Source: Panicum virgatum
Taxonomy: Eukaryota; Streptophyta; Magnoliopsida; Poales; Poaceae
Direction of reading: 5' to 3'
Assembly: GCF_016808335.1 (NCBI RefSeq)
Contig: NC_053143.1
Span: forward strand, 50,375,441-50,439,440
Length of the DNA: 64,000 nt
The notes beneath the pieces are model-generated. The model did no database searches, was not told the DNA's origin, and saw only the letters and a list, made by a program, of their open reading frames with translations. A program made the translations under genes and the position numbers. The number at the start of each line of letters is the position of its first letter. The first letter of the stretch is position 1. Positions 57,796 to 64,000 of the stretch are shown piece by piece.

Positions 57796-57887
57796 TGCAA
57801 ATATTTGTTATTTTCACTTTTTAACTGTGACGTGCTCATGTTTTATTTCCATCTCGTTTTTGCCCAGCGAACCAGCACCATGCAGTC

Positions 57888-58234
57888 CAGCCGGCATCAT
57901 CACTGTAAGTCACACATCTGAATAGTGCATTGTATCTTATTAAAGTTCTAGGGTCTGGACATATCGATAATCTGCGTGGTCTGAGTTGCCTTCTGATGTT
58001 TGGATGCCCTGCGTTATCTCATCTGAATTTCCGGAGTTGCTAATAAAATGAGACAAACCCGTGCAAATTTTGACTTGCAAATTGCAGTGCTAACAACTCA
58101 GGTGTCACAAGTGAGATTTCAACAAACATTTCGAGTGCTAGAGCCTGAAGAAAAATTATACCATTTCCTAATGCCACAATCACAAAGCTATAGATACATT
58201 TTCCTCAAACCTCAAGCCATATTTCCTAATCAAC
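57888..58234. other. Unique flank between the array and the CNL gene
   Basis: No repeat-unit homology is seen from 57888 on. The region is the 3' flank of the minus-strand NB-LRR gene. No polyadenylation signal was assigned. Confidence 0.5.
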
Positions 58235-61200
58235 TTAATCAGAGTATATAGTAAGGCGGGGATGGTTGGGATGAATTTCAGCTGCACGCCTTAGTGTAGC
58301 CTTTGCCTGGTCCACCTCCTCAGTGCTCGCCACTTCAGATCGGAACTCAATGAACACATCCTGCAGCAATGGCAGGTTCTCCATGCCCATGACAAGACCG
58401 CCATCGCTGCTGATGGTTTCTCCTGCCTCCCACATGAAGAACAGGTCGAGATAAAGCTCTCTGATCCTCGGCATAGCTCCTTGCCGAAATACCACAGGCT
58501 CTACAAATCCCCAGAACTTGCAATGTACAAGACACGGGAACAATCCAGCACTAACAACGAATCTCCCTAGGATTCCAAGGTTCACATGGTCCACCTCCAG
58601 TTCTAGAGAGCGGAGAGCTGGCAACCTCCCGAGGATTTCGAGATCCTTTGGCTGCAGCTCCCTTACGGCGATCCACAGGAAAGAGAGGTGAAGAACTGAT
58701 GTCATCCAAGCCGGCAGTGTTGAGAACCAGCAGCTCCGGACTGTATTCAATCTCCAAAGATGTCGAGGTGCAACCCAGGCATCCAATCCACCAATGCTGC
58801 GTTGGCCATTGATGACCTCTATATACAGATTCTTGATCTTTTGCAGCTTGTTTAGGTGCTCCACCAACTTGTTGTTCCATTTGTCCAAGACAATACGCAG
58901 CAACCTCAGTTCCAGTAGCTGGCCTATCTCTTCTGTAATGTCCATGGTGGAGTCGTCAATGCGCAGTAACAGCGTTTCAAGGCATGTAATGTTGCCAATC
59001 CCGTTTGGCAGTCTTGTAGACCAGTCAATGTAGAGGAACATCAAATTTCTTAGCCGAATAACAGTCGGTGGCAAGCAAGAAATTTTATTGCTCTTTACGT
59101 CCAAGGTTTGTAGAGATGACATGTTTCCAATTTCCTCTGGGATTTCAGCAATACCAGTGCCACGTAGTCCCAGGTATCTCAAGTGAAATAATTTCCCAAG
59201 GTGCTTAAGGCTGTAACTCTCTGAAAGATTGCAACCTTGCAGGTCCAGTACACGTGTAACTCGGAAACTGTCAAGGGCCGGCATTGAATCAAGAGCAGAT
59301 GGAAATACAAAAACTGACCTCACTTTTTGCAAGCTCTTTGTAGCCCAAGTCATAGAATGGTCGTCCTTGCCATTTTGAAGGGACAACCTCCGGGTTGTAT
59401 TTGATGGAGAAGTGTTCTCTGTACCATTAAGGACTGTAACAAAGTTTTCTTCATTTGACAAGGAACAGATAAGATCAAGCATCATATCATGTACTCGGCA
59501 TCCTTCTATCACGCCAGAGTACCAATCATACACGGGTTGGATCATACTTCTGTTTATCAAATCGTTGAAGTAACTCTCTCCAACTTCTAGTAGGGTTTGG
59601 CCTTGTTTTCCAGATTGAATAAAACCTTCAGCTATCCACATGTTTATCAGACAAACTTTGTTAATCATATAATCTTCTGGAAACACACTTAAATATAGAA
59701 AACAAGTCCTCAGATGGGATGGCATATCATAATAGCTAAGTGACAAAATATTTCTCATACTCCTCACATCTTGATTATTTTCCAATCCGGTACCCACAGA
59801 GTTGCTGACTTCATACCACTCTAATATCATTCCTCCTTTACTAGCCAGTAAACTAGCTATCGTAATGATAGCTAAGGGTACGCCAGCACATTTCTTTAGT
59901 ATTCTATCAGAGACTTCAGCCAACTGCTCATCAGGACATTTGTCTTTATCTTCATTGTGAAATATTCTTTTATACAATAATATTCTAGAGTCCTGAAGGC
60001 AGAGAGGTTTCAGCTCATAAGCACCACCAACTTCTTCAGCAACATTGACATTACGGGTAGTTGTGATAATTCTGTATCTACCATTATTATCAGGCAGAGC
60101 ACATCTCATCGTTTTCCAAACTGAAATATCCCATATGTCATCGAGAACAATGATATATCTGTGCATATGGAAACATAGAAAGGCAAGCTATTAAAAAATT
60201 ATGCTAGATAGGGTATTAAGCTAACTAGGGAGCTATTACATTACCATAGCTAGAGTATTAAAAGAGCAACTAGATTAGCACTACAAGTCCTTTTAGTCAG
60301 GAGTCTCCATCAATGCTACAAAAGAGATTTAGTGGTTGTAGTACATGGTTTAATGGGGACACGCAAGATCATTTTTAATAACTCCTTTACTGCCATCATT
60401 GTCATGCACATGGCAGTTATGGAGTAATCAAGTTGATGCCTACTACTAGTGTGCGTACTGTAAAGTTTTCATACCTCTTGCTCTGAAGGAATTCTCTGAT
60501 CTCATCAGTAACAATGATCCTTGCATTATTTCTCTTGGCAAGTTGATAGAACATATCCTGGAACAGTTTCTCCATGTGAGGATTCCGGGACACCGAAACA
60601 AAGGCAGCGCAATCGAATCGTGACCTAATCTTTTCATAGACTGCATTAGCAAGAGTTGTCTTTCCCAGGCCTCCAAATCCAACAATGGAAACTATCTTGC
60701 CTTGCTTCATGTGAACATTATTCTCTTCTGTCAACATATTATTGATTAACTCATCCCTCACCTCATGAATTCCAACAAGCTCTTTCACCTCTGTGTACTG
60801 GGTGAATAAACGAGGGTCGACCGTAACAGGTTTGTCACCACCAAGGTTGACCTCATACCTGCGGCGCCGCTCGTGCACCTCCATGACGCGGCTCTTGATC
60901 TCTCTGATGTCAGTAGCAATCTTGTGGCGAACCTTTGGCTGCACCAACAAGTTGAGGCTCCTATCAATGATCTTTTTGAGCCCATGCTGTGTGCCCAACC
61001 TTTTACCCTTGCATTGCAGCATGAACGTGTCAATGCTATCCTCTATGTCGTAGGAAAGCTCTCTTACATTCCTGGACCAGATCTTGTCATTATTGGGAAG
61101 CTGGTCTGCCGGAGTCCTGGAGATGTCCTCGAGGGCACCCTTCATGCACTCAAGCTCTTCTTGAAGGAATTTGATCTCCCCCTTCAGCCCCTTCTGCAAA

Positions 61201-61271
61201 TTGTACTCGCCGGCGATGAGGTCGGCAAGCTTGGGAATGAGGCTCGGCAGTGCCCCCGTCACGACCTCCAT
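58235..61271 (-). CDS. CC-NB-LRR (CNL) disease resistance protein, intact
   Basis: Exon 1 (61271-60475) and exon 2 (60158-58235) join across a 316-bp GT..AG intron inside the kinase-2 region (..LQSK-R-YIIVLDDIWD) to give 906 aa. Rx-type coiled coil with an EDVID-like ELSYDIEDSIDTF (71-83); P-loop VGFGGLGKTT (197-206); kinase 2 (267-276); RNBS-B RIITTTRN (295-302); GLPL as CAGVPLAI (356-363); RNBS-D CFLYLSVFPEDY (418-429); MHD as VHD (488-490). LRRs follow from about 560 and the protein ends ..HPNHPRLTIYSD, a usual tail in grass CNLs. It is an intracellular immune receptor that switches on by ATP/ADP exchange. No integrated decoy domain is visible. The ATG of exon 2's ORF is not used because the splice join restores the motif. 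Confidence 0.92.
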
Positions 61272-61660
61272 GTGGATCTGATTCTAGGAACCAAGGAGCA
61301 AGTTTGCTGTGTGTTTTTGTGAGCTGAGGGCAGCAGTAGTGGCGTGCTGTGTGGAGTTGAATGGTGGTGCTCAAGGTAGATTTTGAGCAGGGCTCGTGAC
61401 TCCTGCTGACGGGGAAAAAAAGAAAATTCTGGGCAATGGCTGTGTGCACGTTGCACGCCTCGGGATGCCACTGACAGTTCACGGGGGGCTCCAGGAAAGA
61501 AGCCGCTTGCCGCTTGCATAGACAATTAGACAAAACCTCAACATCATTATTAACAAATGAATTATATTAGATTAGGGAGGTTGCTAGGAAAGCACGAACG
61601 CCTCTGCGGTCTGCGGAGCAGGTGCGTGACCGTGTGCAATTAACAAAAGAAATTGTGGTT
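61272..61660. promoter_or_regulatory. CNL upstream region
   Basis: Presumed promoter and leader of the CNL gene, transcribed leftward. No clear TATA box was assigned. Confidence 0.35.
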
Positions 61661-61679
61661 CGCGTGGTTGAAGATGCAA

Positions 61680-61895
61680 CCTTCATGCCCTCCAGGTCAG
61701 CTTGAAGGAACCTGATCTCCCCCTTCACTACCCAAAATCGGGTGTTTGCCGAGTGTTTATTATTTTGCCAAGTGCATTACCTCGGGTACTCGGCGAAGAG
61801 CTTCGTTCTCGTTCACCCCCTTTTGCAACTTGGACTCACTGACAAGCAGATCAGCGTGCTTGGGAACGAGGCTTGGCAGTGCCCCCATCATGTGT
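61680..61895 (-). pseudogene. N-terminal fragment of a second CNL gene
   Basis: The minus strand reads MMGALPSLVPKHADLLVSES then KLQKGV (61816-61892) and, after an 83-bp insertion, KGEIRFLQADLEGMK (61680-61728). This matches residues 4-46 of the adjacent CNL (TGALPSLIPKLADL..KGEIKFLQ). Nothing downstream of the coiled-coil start is present. It is a residue of tandem CNL duplication. Confidence 0.8.
61729..61811. mobile_element. 83-bp insertion with 'ttgccgagtg' motif (CACTA-derived type)
   Basis: It is flanked by ttcac on both sides (61724-61728, 61812-61816). It contains tcgggtgtttgccgagtgt and an inverted ctcggcgaagagc, a sequence style frequent in panicoid CACTA-derived repeats. The insertion is defined by reading the CNL coding frame across the junction. 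Confidence 0.6.
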
Positions 61896-62884
61896 CATGG
61901 TTTGAAAGTTTCCATGAGTGATGATGTAAGAAAGAGGCAGGTTGCCTAAAAGTCTCGGCCACGGCAGTAGAAAACTCGCGTAATACGTGGCTGATGGTGA
62001 CCTGCGATGCTGCCGGCCAAGAGTAGTCAACACAGCAAATTAAAGAGTTTATGCCCTGTCACAGAATTAACAACTACTAATATAGTATTAATAGTAGTTA
62101 GTAGACTGGCTTGTTATTGGCAGACACAGGAGGATCCACTAACACTAACTAACAGTGTGTGCATAAACATTTTCCTCACTTTTGCAAACTCTGGCTGCCT
62201 ATTGGCTCCCTGATGAAGAAAGGCACACGAGATGCTTTCAAAAAGGCAGAGCACTAGGGAAGTAGTAGGAAATTTCTTCCACATGAAAAAGCAGTCCCTG
62301 CCATGCCATGAAACTACCACCAGTACAGGTACTTGCTGCCATTTGGTAGCCGAGTTGGAGCAGCTGGGTGGTCACACTCACATGGAATAGTCAATCCTGG
62401 TATAGTCAGTCAGTGGGTCCTCTCCTCTGGCGACCGCTCGACGAAGAACACCACCGCCGGATGCGGACGCCGGAATGGTCAAAAACCATCCGCCGCGGGG
62501 AAGATTCGTACGCCACCCAACCAACCACCCCACCTCCTTTCCCCTTGAAATCACATGTAGTATGTACGATGCCCGGCCGTGGCAGTTAGCCAGCTAGCTA
62601 GATCATCGTCGTGTTCGTTCATCCCAAATAATCCCAATCCTAATAATCTTGTTTCTGATTCAAATTTTTTAGTTTGTGCTCATGTCAAGTTGGAACGAGT
62701 AGGAAATTGAAGTTGAAAATTTTGGCGAGAAAGAAAAAAAATGGGATCTTGGATTCTTGGTCATGTGGATCGCGTTGGTGGTCGCTGATCCGTGTAGGAG
62801 CGTACTAGTCTGCTAGAAGATGATAGCTGGCGCGGGTCGTCACGGATGGCGACGGCGACGGCGAAGGCGGCGAGGCGAACTGAC
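61896..62884. other. Anonymous region right of the CNL fragment
   Basis: Short open frames without recognisable domains. No gene, RNA or repeat can be supported. Confidence 0.35.
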
Positions 62885-63290
62885 CTGGGGCTGAGATGGG
62901 AGGCGAGGGCGAGGGCGCCGAAGAGGAAGAACATGAGGAGCATGCCGCCGTGCTCGAGGTCGTTGAGGTGGGCGGGGTTGAGGGCGCCGCCGGCGACGAC
63001 GTAGAGCTCGAGCAGCCGCAGCGGGGAGGAGGCACAGGGGACGACCGGGTAGGGGTGGTAATGGGCCATGGCCCTAATGGTCTCTTCACAGCCCAATAAA
63101 GTCCTTAAAATTTTTAGTTCAAAAATACATATGTTTAGAGCTCGGCCCTTTTAGGGCCCGATCCTTAGATTTTCTAGTTCAAAATGTTGGGCCCTTTACC
63201 ACCCCTACGACGGGGTTCCTGGCGCGGACGCGGAAGGCGGAGGGGGCCGCGGCGAAGCGGGGTCGGTGGGGCCGCGCGGCTCGGGTGGCT
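62885..63290 (-). pseudogene. DUF716/TMEM45-like exon split by a MITE
   Basis: Excluding the MITE at 63051-63206, the minus strand reads FRVRARNPV joined to VPCASSPLRLLELYVVAGG, then HLNDLEHGGMLLMFFLFGAL, ending at a consensus donor (CCCCAG|GTCAGT, 62885/62884). This resembles the membrane-spanning part of plant DUF716 (TMEM45-like) proteins. No further exons are found in the window. The family call is from recalled motif style and is tentative. Confidence 0.45.
63051..63206. mobile_element. 156-bp MITE with 10-bp target duplication
   Basis: The ends aggggtggtaatgggcc and ..gggccctttaccacccct are inverted repeats. Flanks acgaccgggt (63041-63050) and acgacggggt (63207-63216) form a 10-bp direct repeat with one mismatch. 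Same family as 6527-6684. Confidence 0.78.
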
Positions 63291-63499
63291 CGGCGATGCT
63301 AGGCGGATCATTGGGTGATGATGTGGATTTGTTTGGGAGCGGGGCAGAACTGGGTAGCAGGAGCAAGCGAGTACTCTGCTCCTGTAATTTACATGCTCGA
63401 CGTATTAGTGTGCTTGGTTAATAAACTAAACTAGCTTGATCTTCCTTTCTTCCCGAATTTGAATTTGTTCTCTGCTAATATAATATCTGTTTATTATTT

Positions 63500-63960
63500 T
63501 GTACTAGTATTAGCTGTACGAAACCGGCCCAAATTCAAAATTTAAATTTGAATTCAAAAAAATGAAAAATTCTTAAAAGTACTTCAAGGTGCGACGAATC
63601 TAATGTTGTCAAATTTTCTCAAAAAATCATTCGTTTAACATACTTTTCGGGCATTTAAAGTTAAAACAAAAAAGAAAAGGAAAAAAATGAGACGGCCCAT
63701 TAAGGCCCACTTGGTAAACCAGTCAAACCGGCAGGTAAACCGGTCAAACCTACGGTATACCGGTTACACATGCGATTTTAAATTTAGATTTGAATTCAAA
63801 CCGGTCAAACCGGCCGGTATACCGGTACGAACCGGTTGAACTGAGTTTTTTGAATTCAAATTTGAATTTGACCGGTTTTTACCGGTAACCGGTCAAACCG
63901 GTCCGGTAAACCGGAACCGGTGGGCGCCGGTTTGGTCCAAACGGTCGGTTAGGAAAACCC
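63500..63960. repeat. ACCGGT/AAACCGGTCAAACC-rich dispersed repeat
   Basis: More than a dozen ccggt-containing words (aaaccggtcaaaccgg, ggtataccggt, accggtaaccggt) alternate with ttgaattcaaatttgaat palindromes. The pattern is that of a high-copy transposon-derived repeat, possibly LTR retrotransposon sequence, running off the window. No coding capacity. Confidence 0.6.
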
Positions 63961-64000
63961 TGGCTGTACGTCCATGGAGTGTTGTTTTGCTCCACATTTA

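Larger units (their letters stand above)
33641..57887. repeat. Tandem segmental duplication, unit 2 (24,247 bp)
   Basis: This is the second full unit, with the same gene order as 492-33640. Relative to unit 1 it has an extra block near 39880-40686 containing a MITE, a 5'-truncated LINE at 55878-56985, and a deletion of ~345 bp near 47002. Its last ~530 bases (57360-57887) repeat the start of the window with more mismatches and two small insertions. Unique sequence begins at 57888. Confidence 0.95.

Noticed and set aside
60159..60166. ATG-initiated start of CNL exon 2 (MHRYIIVL..)
   Set aside because: These bases belong to the intron. The splice join restores the standard kinase-2 motif and one continuous NB-ARC domain.
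63520..63960. Centromeric or telomeric satellite
   Set aside because: The ACCGGT words are irregular and mixed with AATTC palindromes, with no fixed monomer length.

Overview
The window is plant nuclear DNA, almost certainly from a grass (Poaceae). The evidence is short introns with GT..AG ends, GC-rich first exons, grass-type immune receptor genes, a Sirevirus-type Copia element, gypsy relics with the grass gag-like domain, and a crowd of MITEs. The CACTA-like 'ttgccgagtg' fragments lean panicoid, but the species cannot be fixed from this sequence alone.

The main architecture is a large tandem segmental duplication. The same junction (..accatgcagtc, then ttataatattt..) occurs at 491/492 and 33640/33641. 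The last repeat runs out at 57887, where it meets unrelated DNA. The window therefore holds the tail of a unit 0 (1-491), unit 1 (492-33640, 33.1 kb) and unit 2 (33641-57887, 24.2 kb). Each unit carries, in minus-strand orientation: a shattered LRR receptor kinase relic hosting a small Helitron, an EF-hand (calmodulin-like) fragment, a multi-exon non-RD protein kinase, a full-size LRR receptor kinase of the Xa21/FLS2/EFR class (LRR-XII, non-RD), a 5'-truncated aspartyl protease, and decayed LINE, gypsy and CACTA-like sequence.

Unit 2 keeps apparently intact reading frames: the LRR-RLK predicts 1172 aa from two exons, and the non-RD kinase exons join in frame. In unit 1 both kinases are dead. 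Its LRR-RLK has a 14-bp frameshift, a 63-bp deletion of the catalytic loop, a 14-bp insertion in exon 2 and an 8951-bp Copia element inside the LRR region. Its second kinase has a nonsense codon. Unit 1 also gained a 1584-bp Pack-MULE carrying a fragment of a cellulose-synthase-like C gene. Unit 2 instead gained a 5'-truncated LINE. Because the other unit preserves the empty site, several transposon ends and target duplications can be read to the base.

Right of the array lie an intact CC-NB-LRR gene (58235-61271, two exons, 906 aa), an N-terminal fragment of a second CNL, a DUF716/TMEM45-like exon split by a MITE, and an ACCGGT-rich repeat at the window end. Together this reads as an immune-receptor cluster (surface non-RD kinases next to an intracellular NLR) expanding by tandem duplication, with one duplicate decaying. 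Divergence between units is uneven: the first ~4.7 kb is nearly identical, with a sharp rise inside the kinase gene, which suggests gene conversion or a later exchange.
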